A DNA stretch of 64,000 bases from Halostella limicola (GTDB lineage Archaea; Halobacteriota; Halobacteria; Halobacteriales; Natronoarchaeaceae), in NCBI RefSeq assembly GCF_003675875.1, contig NZ_RCDI01000002.1, forward strand, positions 684,786 through 748,785, in the 5' to 3' direction. A program made the translations under genes and the position numbers. The notes beneath the pieces are model-generated. The model was not told where the DNA came from, did no database searches, and saw only the letters and a program-made list of their open reading frames with translations. Each line of letters begins with the position of its first letter. The first letter of the stretch is position 1. Positions 7,999-16,084 of this stretch are shown here, piece by piece.

Positions 7999-8843
7999 CC
8001 TTCTTCGCTGTTGAACAGACAGTATCCAGCCTCCGTTCGGATGGCGGCCGAGAGCCGGACGACCCCGGGCAGGAACGACATCGTATCCTTCGTGAACTCC
8101 AACGCGAACTTGAGCGCCATCCTGCAGTGGAACACGTACGTGGGATCCCGGACGGTAAATTCCGGGAACTGCGGGCCGAACTCGTTCCCGCGATACTTGG
8201 GAGCGACGCCGACCACGCGACGCTTCGCGTTGCCTGGTGGCCGAGCCCAGTCGAACCGGAGTTCGTGTTTCACTATCTTTCTTCAGGGAGAGAATCCCGC
8301 CGTTTACGGTGGGAGTGAACCCGCCAATTCCTTCACGAACCACGTATCGACGCTAATACGGATATTTAAGCAGTATCGGTTCATAGCAGGACATACGCTG
8401 AGGCGGTCACACCGCCCGCATAAATGCACAATATCAGGACCCTGAGGCCCATAACGTTCGAGACGTCCTCTCGAACCGCTGTGGTGTCTCGGCCAAGATA
8501 ACTCCGAGTCCCATGCCAGGATAGGAGTAACGGCGGTGTGGCCCCGCCATCAACCCGTCATGCCGTCGGGTCGTAAACCATCAAATATCCCAATCCAGCG
8601 GTGCGGTGCCGTGGGAAGCCTCACCGTTTACGGCGAGGAGGAGGTCATAGCGAGAGTACGGGATTCGACTGCGGGTGACACCGCGAACCGAACCCTCACG
8701 TCGAGGGAACGACGCACTTTCAGGTCAGACAGTCATCGGAGGCTGACTACGAGTATCGATCGATCTCGTTCGATGCGGAGACGCCGTTGCGGACCCTCTG
8801 GGCTGTCCTCGACCGACTCACAGAACGTCTGGACGGTCCGTAG
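7995..8843 (+). pseudogene. partner gene of the winged-helix regulator, split by an insertion
   Basis: The 5' part (7995-8276) ends in the residues EFVFHY. The 3' part (8649-8843) reads SESTGFDCG, a TGA stop at 8676, then HREPNPHVEG and on to DRLTERLDGP. Both parts are in the same frame. Removing 8277-8648 (372 bp, a multiple of three) joins them into one continuous protein, with the TGA where a Trp codon TGG would be expected. As far as I can recall, haloarchaeal proteins encoded behind DUF7342 genes carry a matching GFDCGWHREPNPH segment. The gene is therefore dead twice over: by insertion and by a nonsense change. Confidence 0.75.
8277..8648 (+). mobile_element. 372-bp IS200/IS605-type remnant without transposase (omega-RNA-like end)
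   Basis: The insert has no open transposase gene and no target duplication. Near its left end is a hairpin CCCGCCGTTTACGGTGGG (8297-8314). Near its right end is a related hairpin CCTCACCGTTTACGGCGAGG (8621-8640). The GTTTACGG loop and the preceding stretch from about 8530 resemble the 3' region of haloarchaeal IS1341/TnpB elements, where the sense-overlapping RNA now called omega RNA is encoded. IS605-type elements insert without target duplication, which fits the clean reading-frame junction. I read it as a small non-autonomous derivative. Confidence 0.6.
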
Positions 8844-9032
8844 CACCCTCTCGATCGCGGAGTCGGTATCAAAGAAGCCGGTGATACCTCTATAGCCTGC
8901 TTTCAAGTGGAAAAGCTGATCCCCGCTGCCGATTCCAGCTAGGTTGAATTCTCAGGGCCACACCATCGCAACATCTCGATCTCCGGCGAATCAAATTATC
9001 ACATCCATATTTCGAGCGTGCAACTACTGCCA

Positions 9033-9335
9033 CTACGTTCCTGGATTGAGATGAATAGCGATCCGGTGGCCTCGCTCCACTGCAGTGAGATGTTCCACCT
9101 CTGTCGGAATGTTCAGGTTGGCGAGTTTGCGGGTATAGACGGCTGCATTCTCCAACGCTTCCGCACGGTTGCCGGGCAGTTCCAATGCAATGGATTGGGG
9201 CTGACGGAGTCGTTCTAGTGCGTGGTCATTGCCGTGTTTTGCACTCACAATAGTGCTCGTGAAATAGAACGATTTTTTCAGTTCTTGGAATGTGTTCGCG
9301 TGTTTCTCGACGTCAGCTGTGGTAGATTCGACCAT
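9033..9335 (-). CDS. hypothetical protein, 100 aa
   Basis: The frame from the ATG at 9335 encodes a mixed helix/strand protein (VEKHANTFQELKKSFYFTSTIVS..., ALENAAVYTRKLANLNIPTEV). Its composition is natural rather than the biased kind of antisense frames, and no competing gene lies opposite. No family is recognised. It is divergently placed to the next gene, whose ATG lies 105 bases away. Confidence 0.5.
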   Translation of the reverse strand: MVESTTADVEKHANTFQELKKSFYFTSTIVSAKHGNDHALERLRQPQSIALELPGNRAEALENAAVYTRKLANLNIPTEVEHLTAVERGHRIAIHLNPGT

Positions 9336-9439
9336 CGCATCTTGGTGAAGGTCGGGGTGTGCCGTAATGACTCTTGCACCACCCCCGCGCGCGAGGCGGC
9401 GATAGTGGTTATGGCACTCCAGTTCATCGTCCCAGTAGA

Positions 9440-10594
9440 ATGACTACTGAACGGGTGCGGGCATACTGGAACGACCAGGCGCTCACGGAAACGAACGGCT
9501 ATCGCCACGTATTCGGAACATGGTCACACAAGGATGGGGAAGGGCCCGAAGTTGCTGTCTCCCCGTCTGAACAGGGGTTCTATTCCGTACTTGCTTGTCC
9601 CGACAATTCGAATCGTATCCTCTCGTTGACCCTGGATCGATCGCCAGAAACTGGGACCTACGTCTTCACACCGCCACATCCAGAGTACGATTTCAAGGTA
9701 CGGATCGAATACGAGGAACCTCCATATCCGGCGGCGGAGATGCTGACGCTTGATGTCCAGTCGTCCCTATGTAATGTCTCGGTTGGAGACGACATCGTCA
9801 TTGGGCTTCGAAAGGACGCAACCGTATCCCCCGGAACAAAAGAAATCCAAGGAGATATTGTCCAGCTCGTCGATTCCTGTGGGGCTGTCCCTGATTACAC
9901 CTCCTACAATCTGGACTACTCGGACCATCCCGTACTGTCGATGCGAGTGCGGTTTGCCGATGCTGCACCCCTCGATGACGGTCAACTGCGCCAGATACAA
10001 CTGACGCATCGGTTGGAAACCGTTGGTGATGGGAATGGGACACTTGATCTCTATGGGACAGGTGAGCCCTTCGAAATTCGGTGGGAAGGCCCGAGTGATA
10101 CACCTGCCTTGTCCGTTGAATGGGTGCGGATTGAGCCGTCAGACGGCCAGCTATTGGAAATGACCAACGACACACTTCCTGCAGTGGAGTTCACGCCGCT
10201 CAGTGAGTTGTCTGTCGCGGATCGGATTGCCGAACTCGGTGCTGCATTCGATCGTATGCCGAATGTCGCGATTGCGGATGATGCGTTGAGACTGTTCGCC
10301 GAATCGGTCAACGGCACTGTTCCGGAGCGGGAGTTGACCGTACAGTACGAGTCCGCGAAAAGCGGAAATATACTCACGAAGAGTGGCACGTTCGTTGGTG
10401 TCGAATCAGCGTACTATGCCGATCCGAACCGTGCGCGGCACAAAATCAGCTTCACAGATTCGACCCGCCACTACGTCTTAGTCGACCCTCTACCCAATGC
10501 AGACTCCCCAGTCTCGGTCTACAGTAAATCCTATAACCGGTTTTGGGATACTGATTTGGGTGATGTTGTGGATATTAGCATCTCTACCGAGTGA
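9440..10594 (+). CDS. large hypothetical protein, 384 aa
   Basis: The start MTTERVRAYW at 9440 is preferred over the in-frame codon at 9374, which reads through sequence lacking natural composition. The protein is acidic and rich in predicted strands (FKVRIEYEEP, VLSMRVRFAD, RHKISFTDSTRHYVLVDP), with no signal peptide, membrane span or metal motif. A helical segment lies at about 250-290 (SVADRIAELGAAFDRM). I recognise no family. Its GC content is lower than that of the flanking genes. It stands alone between a doubtful minus-strand gene and a decayed LTD-domain relic. Confidence 0.65.
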   Translation: MTTERVRAYWNDQALTETNGYRHVFGTWSHKDGEGPEVAVSPSEQGFYSVLACPDNSNRILSLTLDRSPETGTYVFTPPHPEYDFKVRIEYEEPPYPAAEMLTLDVQSSLCNVSVGDDIVIGLRKDATVSPGTKEIQGDIVQLVDSCGAVPDYTSYNLDYSDHPVLSMRVRFADAAPLDDGQLRQIQLTHRLETVGDGNGTLDLYGTGEPFEIRWEGPSDTPALSVEWVRIEPSDGQLLEMTNDTLPAVEFTPLSELSVADRIAELGAAFDRMPNVAIADDALRLFAESVNGTVPERELTVQYESAKSGNILTKSGTFVGVESAYYADPNRARHKISFTDSTRHYVLVDPLPNADSPVSVYSKSYNRFWDTDLGDVVDISISTE

Positions 10595-10633
10595 ATACGG
10601 GGCGGCTTATCAATTGGAGGCTCTGAGAGATAG

Positions 10634-10778
10634 TGACTGGTGTCGCTTCACACCGGAAGTTGGACCGATACAGAGACTGATCTCTACTGGAAGTGGTTCG
10701 CCGATCTGGGACAAATCGGGCGATACGGTGTTCATCTTCGACGGCTCCGGAACGCTCGTCCACCAGTATCCGTACTAA
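10634..10778 (+). pseudogene. fragment of a lamin-tail-domain (LTD) protein, frameshifted
   Basis: One frame from 10640 reads SLHTGSWTDTETDLYW. A second frame then reads SGSPIWDKSGDTVFIFDG and continues to LVHQYPY and a stop at 10776-10778. Put together, these match the end of the lamin-tail domain found in secreted archaeal nucleases and surface proteins (TGSGTDT, LYW, PVWNN.GDTV.L.D..G..VDSYSY pattern). A stop codon sits just upstream (10634-10636) and a frameshift splits the fragment, so it is a relic. Confidence 0.6.
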
Positions 10779-10851
10779 CGACCGATACCCCGGGGATGCT
10801 CGTTCAAACGAGCGAGCCCCGCTTTGTCGGAAATAGACGGTGGTTGTTTAT

Positions 10852-10890
10852 CGCCCCGTGAGGGGCGCGGGGCGGTCCAAAAGGGCCGTC
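10852..10890 (+). promoter_or_regulatory. AGGGG-loop leader motif, copy D, with a competing second hairpin
   Basis: CGCCCCGTG (10852-10860) and CGCGGGGCG (10866-10874) form a 9-bp stem with one G-T pair around the loop AGGGG. Alternatively GGCGGTCC (10871-10878) pairs with GGGCCGTC (10883-10890) across AAAA with two wobble pairs. The arms overlap, so only one can form. TTTAT (10847-10851) precedes, and the tfb ATG is at 10903. Confidence 0.6.
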
Positions 10891-10902
10891 TCGATACGAC
10901 CG

Positions 10903-11841
10903 ATGTCGCTCAGAGATATCTACGACAGTGGCTTCGACGAGGATACCGACTCGACGACTGACACGGCTTGTCCGGAGTGCGATGGACCACTCCTGACGGC
11001 CGACGGGGAGACGCGGTGTCTCGACTGCGGGCTCGTCACGGACGAGTATCGGCTCGCACACGGGGCGACACCCCGAACGTTCGACGACGGCGACGAGTCC
11101 AAGAAGCGAACCGGGTCGCCGTTGACGCTCGCGAGACACGATCGCGGGCTCACTTCGACAATCGGTAGGAAACGGGACGGGAACGGAAACCTGCTCTCGC
11201 TGGACAAACGACGGCGACTCAATCGCCTTCGGACGCAGCACAACAGGGCGCAACAGCAGTCGAAAGCCGAACGGAACCTCGCGTTCGCCTGCTCCGAGAT
11301 CGCGCGACTCGTGAGTGCCCTCGAGCTCTCCCGTGATCATCGGGAGGAGGCGAGTCTCGTGTACCGACGCGCGCAAGATCAGTCGCTCATCCGAGGGAGG
11401 TCGATCGAGTCGATGGCTGCCGGTAGCGTGTATGCGGCGTGTCGGTGTCGCGGGGAGACGATGACGCTCGAACGGGTCGCGTCCGCGTCGTCGCGGTCGG
11501 TCGACCAGATCGAGAACGCCTACCGCGTCCTCAACCGGGAACTCGGTCTCGAGACGAAACTGCGCCGTCCGCGGTCGTTCGTCCCGCGGTGTGCAAGCGC
11601 CTGCGACGCGTCGATCCCGTCGTCGGTGCAGTATCGCGCGACCGAACTGACGGAACTGGCCGCGGACCACGGACTGGCGAACGGACGGAATCCCGCGGGC
11701 GTCGCAGCGGCCTGTCTGTATCGGGCCGGGCGCGAACGCGACCTCGGCGTCACGCAGGCGGCACTGGCGACGGCCGCGTCCGTGAGTCCGGCGACGCTCC
11801 GAGAACGGTACTACGAACTGGAGGCGTTGCTGGAGGACTGA
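10903..11841 (+). CDS. tfb: transcription initiation factor TFB (accessory)
   Basis: A 312-residue general transcription factor that joins TBP-bound promoters to RNA polymerase. The N-terminal zinc ribbon is intact (C23, C26, C39, C42). A B-reader-like stretch follows (RTFDDGDESKKRTGSPLT, then HDRGLTSTIG). Two cyclin-like repeats occupy about residues 115-205 and 215-305 (for example YRRAQDQSLIRGRSIESMAAGSVYAACR). Several positions depart from the usual TFB pattern (CRCRGETMTLERVAS), so it is a diverged copy. The ATG at 10903 follows leader hairpin D. A TBP gene 5 kb upstream may be its partner; that pairing is inference. Confidence 0.93.
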   Translation: MSLRDIYDSGFDEDTDSTTDTACPECDGPLLTADGETRCLDCGLVTDEYRLAHGATPRTFDDGDESKKRTGSPLTLARHDRGLTSTIGRKRDGNGNLLSLDKRRRLNRLRTQHNRAQQQSKAERNLAFACSEIARLVSALELSRDHREEASLVYRRAQDQSLIRGRSIESMAAGSVYAACRCRGETMTLERVASASSRSVDQIENAYRVLNRELGLETKLRRPRSFVPRCASACDASIPSSVQYRATELTELAADHGLANGRNPAGVAAACLYRAGRERDLGVTQAALATAASVSPATLRERYYELEALLED

Positions 11842-12091
11842 GGGACTTTTAATTACCTATAACCGAGCCAAAGGATGTCTCCGAGATCGAGAACCGTTCC
11901 CTCCCGGTCTCGTCGCTAACGACGAATGACTGACTATCGAATGTTACGCACCCGTCTGCAGGAGGGAACACTATTTCCGACAACTGTCACCCTCCAGACT
12001 GACGAGTTTCTTCACGAGCAGCGAACGCAATGGGGCCTACGAGCAGCGCGGTCCGAGCAGCAGCACCCGCAGTCGCGCCGGCGGGGCGGAC

Positions 12092-14275
12092 CTACCCGCC
12101 GCCCACCCCACCGATGACGTAGCAGATCCACCGGGACTGGCCCAGTGGGATGTCTGGGCCAACGGGGCCTTCCCCGTGGAAGTGATCGTTGAAACAGCTC
12201 CGCCCCTCGCTGTCAGCCGTGTACATCACTGCACCGCGTACGCGCCAGTTCTGGTCCGTGTCGTATGCCGGCTGGTAGTTGTCGACGGCGAGGAACCAAG
12301 CCTTCCGCAGCGGCAGTCCCGGGAAGAACCAGTTGCCGAACACGTACCGGCCGTACGCGTCCGGGAACCCGGGAACGCGCCAGCCGAGCGTCCGGAACCC
12401 TTGGAACTGGTGCAGGCCGTCGAACTCCTGGCGCCAGCGATCGAACACGCTGAGACCGTTGCAGCTGCCGCAGGACCCGTCATCCGGGGCCAGCACGTTA
12501 CAGGACATCAGTGCGAGCCACTCGATGTCGAAATCACCCCAGTCGCCGTCGGCGTTCGTGTGCCAGATCCACTTGTCGTCGTGATTCGGGTTCTCGACAG
12601 TCCAGCCGCGTGGCATCCCGTGCCCACTGGCGAACACGAGGTCCGCGGTGTCGACGCCAACGTTGTCGTCAGTCGGAGACCGGAAGTCCTTCTCCCAGAC
12701 GCTGTTACCGGTCCAGGTATTGTTCCTGCTGACGCCGGCGATTCTAGCCTCGCGGATGAACCCCGACGCCCAGTTTGGCCAGATCGCCGTCTCCGTACCG
12801 ACATCTACGGTCCCGGGAACGTTCGTATCAGTCCGCGCGGACGCGTCTGCCGGGCCGCTGATGCTCCCCGTTCGAGTCGCGTGCGGCCGCGATCCGAACA
12901 GCCTGCCACTGGCGCCTGCAGCGACGCTGAGTTCTGGTTCCACCGCGACTGTCAGTCGCTGTTGGGCACTGACGGTTACGCCGTTCGCGTCCGTCACCTC
13001 TGCCGTGATCGTGGTTTCCTCGATGGCCTCGCGGGCCGTGATCGTCTCGGAAATCTCGGGCGGATCACCCGTAGTCGCTGGATCGAGTCCGAGCGATCCC
13101 TGCGAGAGATTCCACTCGACCTTGTATGGCGGCTGCCCGCCCTCGACGTCAACACTCGCGTCGACGCGGTCGCCTTCTGCGTTGGCCGAAACCTCGACGA
13201 CGGGTACGAACTCGTCGTCTGTAGTCGCGGGAACGTACTCTCGGAGGAGTTCGACCTCGACGGGCTCCTCCGCCTCGTCGTTCTTGATCCTGACCGTCCC
13301 ACCGACCGAGTAGTGCGGTACGAGCGCCTGCACCTCGTTGGTCCCCTCACCGACGGGATTGTCGTTGACACGTCGGAGTTCTGGCGCGAGGTAGGTAAGG
13401 CGGGGTTCGGCCAGTTCGACGATTTCGCCGTCGACGAGCTGGTTGACCGCACGGCCGTAACGCTCGACCACCTCCTCGGGCGGGGTGAGTTCGATCTCGG
13501 GCCCGGGTTCGACCTGTCGGAAGCTGTGTCGGACGTCCCCGATCACTGTTCCCTCGCCGCTATTTGATGCCCGGCTCCGGATCTTCGCCCCCGGTCCTTC
13601 GAGTCTGATTCCGTCGAAGGAGGGGGTCAGGTAGAAGGCCGTATCGAGCCGTCGCTCGAATTCCCGGGAGCCATCGTCGGCGCTGGCGACCTCGATCGAG
13701 GCGTTGCTCGCGGTCCGTTCGAACTGCAGCGGGTCGTCCGGGAGGGCCTCGGCTGCTTCGAGCGCCTGCAGTAATCGCTCGCCCAGCTCGTCCGGGTTCG
13801 GCGGCTCCGGCTGCTGGCTCAGGGCTTGGAAGTCCATCGCCATCGACGGATCGTACTGCTCGGTCTCGTCTTCGTCCTCGGTTTCTCTGGGCTCGACGTC
13901 CCTCGCCGGGATGGGCATGTACGCCTCGGGGTCGATGTACTGAAGAACTCCCTGGTCGTCGACCTGGAACTCGCCGTCGACCTCGAGCTCCTGTCCGATC
14001 GTCGCCGCCTGATCGTCGGTCAACCCACGGGAAGTGACCGCCAGTACCGGTAGTGTCTCGCGTTCTTGTCCGCTCTGCGCCCCCGCGGTCGTCCTCGGGA
14101 CGTCGGCGCCCCCTGCTGCCCCCTGAGACGCCATGAGTCCCGTCGCCAGCGCGGCCGCACCGGCCGATCGAAGCACGTGACGTCGCGTCACCGGCCTCGA
14201 GTTGGACTCGGTCTTCGAGTTGCGGGCGGCAAGCGCTGAACCTGTTTCTCTTTCGTTCGGATCGTTGTCTGTCAT
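12092..14275 (-). CDS. Tat-exported DUF6345 protein with caspase-like His/Cys pair
   Basis: A 727-residue secreted protein. A twin-arginine signal (TRRHVLRSAGAAALATG, about residues 29-46) points to Tat export. About 60-360 is an acidic region including a low-complexity stretch; about 360-450 resembles an Ig-like/PKD fold (GQPPYKVEWNLSQG). The C-terminal 230 residues match DUF6345. There, a hydrophobic strand leads to SGHG (H552) and another to SCN (C592), the arrangement seen in clan CD peptidases such as caspases and gingipains. Peptidase function is inferred. The protein ends in a Gly-rich tail. The gene stands alone. Confidence 0.75.
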   Translation of the reverse strand: MTDNDPNERETGSALAARNSKTESNSRPVTRRHVLRSAGAAALATGLMASQGAAGGADVPRTTAGAQSGQERETLPVLAVTSRGLTDDQAATIGQELEVDGEFQVDDQGVLQYIDPEAYMPIPARDVEPRETEDEDETEQYDPSMAMDFQALSQQPEPPNPDELGERLLQALEAAEALPDDPLQFERTASNASIEVASADDGSREFERRLDTAFYLTPSFDGIRLEGPGAKIRSRASNSGEGTVIGDVRHSFRQVEPGPEIELTPPEEVVERYGRAVNQLVDGEIVELAEPRLTYLAPELRRVNDNPVGEGTNEVQALVPHYSVGGTVRIKNDEAEEPVEVELLREYVPATTDDEFVPVVEVSANAEGDRVDASVDVEGGQPPYKVEWNLSQGSLGLDPATTGDPPEISETITAREAIEETTITAEVTDANGVTVSAQQRLTVAVEPELSVAAGASGRLFGSRPHATRTGSISGPADASARTDTNVPGTVDVGTETAIWPNWASGFIREARIAGVSRNNTWTGNSVWEKDFRSPTDDNVGVDTADLVFASGHGMPRGWTVENPNHDDKWIWHTNADGDWGDFDIEWLALMSCNVLAPDDGSCGSCNGLSVFDRWRQEFDGLHQFQGFRTLGWRVPGFPDAYGRYVFGNWFFPGLPLRKAWFLAVDNYQPAYDTDQNWRVRGAVMYTADSEGRSCFNDHFHGEGPVGPDIPLGQSRWICYVIGGVGGG

Positions 14276-14618
14276 TGTGTCGTCCCTCTCGTCCAGACGG
14301 TGTGACCACGCGTCTTGGATATCCGTGTCATGTTTGCCCTCGCTGGTGTGCAGCGGACAGTAGCAGACTGTCGGGTGCCGTAAGCACCCTCTCTAGATAG
14401 CACTAGACGAGCGCGGGGCTGGTAGTCATGCAACTAGATGGCCGCTGAACAGGATTGCTGAATAGACTCTAGGTCACGAGCAAAATATACGCAATTGCTC
14501 TCTGGTAACGATATCCAGATTTCCTTGACTTGTTTGTGACGCTACCGCGTCGCCTATAGTGAACTTCCTACCGTATACCGTAGGTCCTGCTACACTTGAA
14601 GTGCATAGAAAACACCCC
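14276..14618. other. intergenic stretch, no gene recognised
   Basis: About 340 bases upstream of the DUF6345 gene. It becomes AT-rich after about 14,440. No hairpin or reading frame of note was seen; the DUF6345 promoter should lie near 14,300. Confidence 0.4.
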
Positions 14619-14801
14619 TCAAACGATCTCTAGGCGAGTGTCTGGGTCGTAAAGTGCAGTGACGGTAATAGCCTGTCCTCTCTGTTCGTCGGACTGATCA
14701 CCATCTGTTGGTGACTCAGTGAGGTCTCCGAGCCGTGACCAGTCCACTCTCGCTCGAAAACGACAACGTCCACCCCCTCCTGTTAGTCCGATAATCCACA
14801 T
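14619..14801 (-). CDS. doubtful small ORF, 60 aa
   Basis: The second half (ESPTDGDQSDEQRGQAITV, then ALYDPDTRLEIV) has the composition of a halophilic protein, but the first half is Gly/Arg-rich and unconvincing. It may be the C-terminal relic of a longer gene. No family is recognised. Confidence 0.25.
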   Translation of the reverse strand: MWIIGLTGGGGRCRFRARVDWSRLGDLTESPTDGDQSDEQRGQAITVTALYDPDTRLEIV

Positions 14802-14942
14802 GGTGGTTCCCTCTTTCCGAGGATCGCCAGACTGAGGATGCGCTCATCGCAGAGCGTGTGGATATCGGCTGTGTGGCCACTAGCGCTATCTAGAGGGGGA
14901 TTCCAAGAAGGCTAGCAGCCAAGTGATACAGGGTGATATCCT

Positions 14943-15053
14943 ATGGCAGAAACGACACTAGACGCCGAGCAGCTCGTGACCGCGTACGTGGTCATATGGA
15001 ACGACCGGGAGTACGCGATGATCCCGGACTTGGTCTCGGACTCACGAATATAG
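14943..15053 (+). pseudogene. truncated SnoaL-like gene start
   Basis: The ATG at 14943 opens a 36-residue frame (AEQLVTAYVVIWNDREYAMIPDLVSD) that matches the N-terminal helix of SnoaL-like proteins, as in the two complete genes just downstream (pattern ...F..VWN.GEFD...), then stops at TAG. It looks like a decayed first member of a three-gene tandem array. Confidence 0.55.
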
Positions 15054-15079
15054 CGACCCGATAGTAGGTGAATCCACCA

Positions 15080-15511
15080 ATGGCCACAACCACCACCGAG
15101 GAAAACGAGCAACTCGCACGCGACCACTTCACTCGCGTGTGGAACCACGGCGAGTTCGACACGGCAGTCCTTACAGATGACTTTCAGGTCCACACGCACA
15201 GCGGCGGGCACGATACCTACACACTCGACGAGTTCCGGGAGGTCATCGCCCAGGCTCGCGAGTCGATACCCGACCTACGCAAAGAACCGGACGACGTGTT
15301 CGCGACCGACGACAGGGTCACGATCCAGTACACTATGACCGGCACTCAGGAAGGCGAATTCAAGGGGGTTCCGCCGACTGGAGAGGAGGTCGAGATCGCC
15401 GGCGTCGCTATCTACAGGATAGAAGACGGCGGACTCGCAGAATCGTGGCTCGTCGCCGACTTCTTGCGGGCGATGAAACAGCTTGGAGTGGTCGAACCGT
15501 CCGAGGAGTAA
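15080..15511 (+). CDS. SnoaL-like ester-cyclase-family protein (copy 1)
   Basis: The protein has 143 residues of the NTF2/SnoaL fold. The N-terminal helix (NEQLARDHFTRVWNHGEFD) is followed by a barrel with TDDFQVHTHSGG, VTIQYTMTGTQEGEFKGVPPTGEEVEI and the closing helix LAESWLVADFLRAMKQLGV. Members act as polyketide cyclases, isomerases or small-molecule-binding proteins; most haloarchaeal ones are uncharacterised. The ATG at 15080 fits better than the GTG at 15068. The gene ends 20 bases before a paralogue on the same strand, so the two form a tandem pair. Confidence 0.82.
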   Translation: MATTTTEENEQLARDHFTRVWNHGEFDTAVLTDDFQVHTHSGGHDTYTLDEFREVIAQARESIPDLRKEPDDVFATDDRVTIQYTMTGTQEGEFKGVPPTGEEVEIAGVAIYRIEDGGLAESWLVADFLRAMKQLGVVEPSEE

Positions 15512-15531
15512 CACGACCGAGAGCGAATACA

Positions 15532-15963
15532 ATGGCAACCACCGACCAAGATAACGAAGCCATCGTGCGTCGGTTCTTCGACGCATGGAACGAGGCAGAC
15601 TTCGATGTCGTTGACGAAGTCGTGGCCGCCGACGCTGAGCAGCATAATCCTCAAGAGCCACCCGTTCCACCCGGCCCTGCGGGAGAAAAGCAACTCATCG
15701 AGGAGTATCACTCCGCGTTCTCCGATGCAACGCTCACTATCCAAGAGATGGTTGCGGACGGTGACAGCGTTGCCGTCCGGTATACAGCCACGGGGACGCA
15801 CGACGGCGAATTCATGGGCATGGAACCGACCGGGAACGACGTTGAGATCGTTGGCTTCGAAATCAACCGGCTCGCAGACGGTCAAATCGTCGAATCGTGG
15901 GGGCTCTTTGACACTCTCGGGTTGATGCAGCAACTCGGGATCGTTGAGTCGCCCCGTGAGTGA
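15532..15963 (+). CDS. SnoaL-like ester-cyclase-family protein (copy 2)
   Basis: A second 143-residue SnoaL-fold protein, the same length as copy 1 and sharing the frame of conserved motifs (VRRFFDAWNEADFDVVDE, then VAVRYTATGTHDGEFMG, EPTGNDVEI, ESWGLFDTLGLMQQLGI). The two copies have diverged well at the protein level, so the duplication is not recent. The ATG at 15532 lies inside a longer frame from 15445, whose upstream part belongs to copy 1. The role is unknown; the SnoaL pocket usually binds a hydrophobic ring compound. Confidence 0.82.
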   Translation: MATTDQDNEAIVRRFFDAWNEADFDVVDEVVAADAEQHNPQEPPVPPGPAGEKQLIEEYHSAFSDATLTIQEMVADGDSVAVRYTATGTHDGEFMGMEPTGNDVEIVGFEINRLADGQIVESWGLFDTLGLMQQLGIVESPRE

Positions 15964-16084
15964 GGCAGCCATATTCGATCGCGTTTTTAGAAGTGGTGAT
16001 AGAAAAGCCCCAACAGCGACGGATCGCTCGCCGCGTCACGTACTTATGGGATCTTTCACTACCCGGATATCATTCAGAACCAAA

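Noticed and set aside
8676-8678. TGA as a possible recoded codon in the split gene
   Set aside because: Haloarchaea are not known to recode TGA, and the gene is already interrupted by an insertion, so an ordinary nonsense change is simpler.
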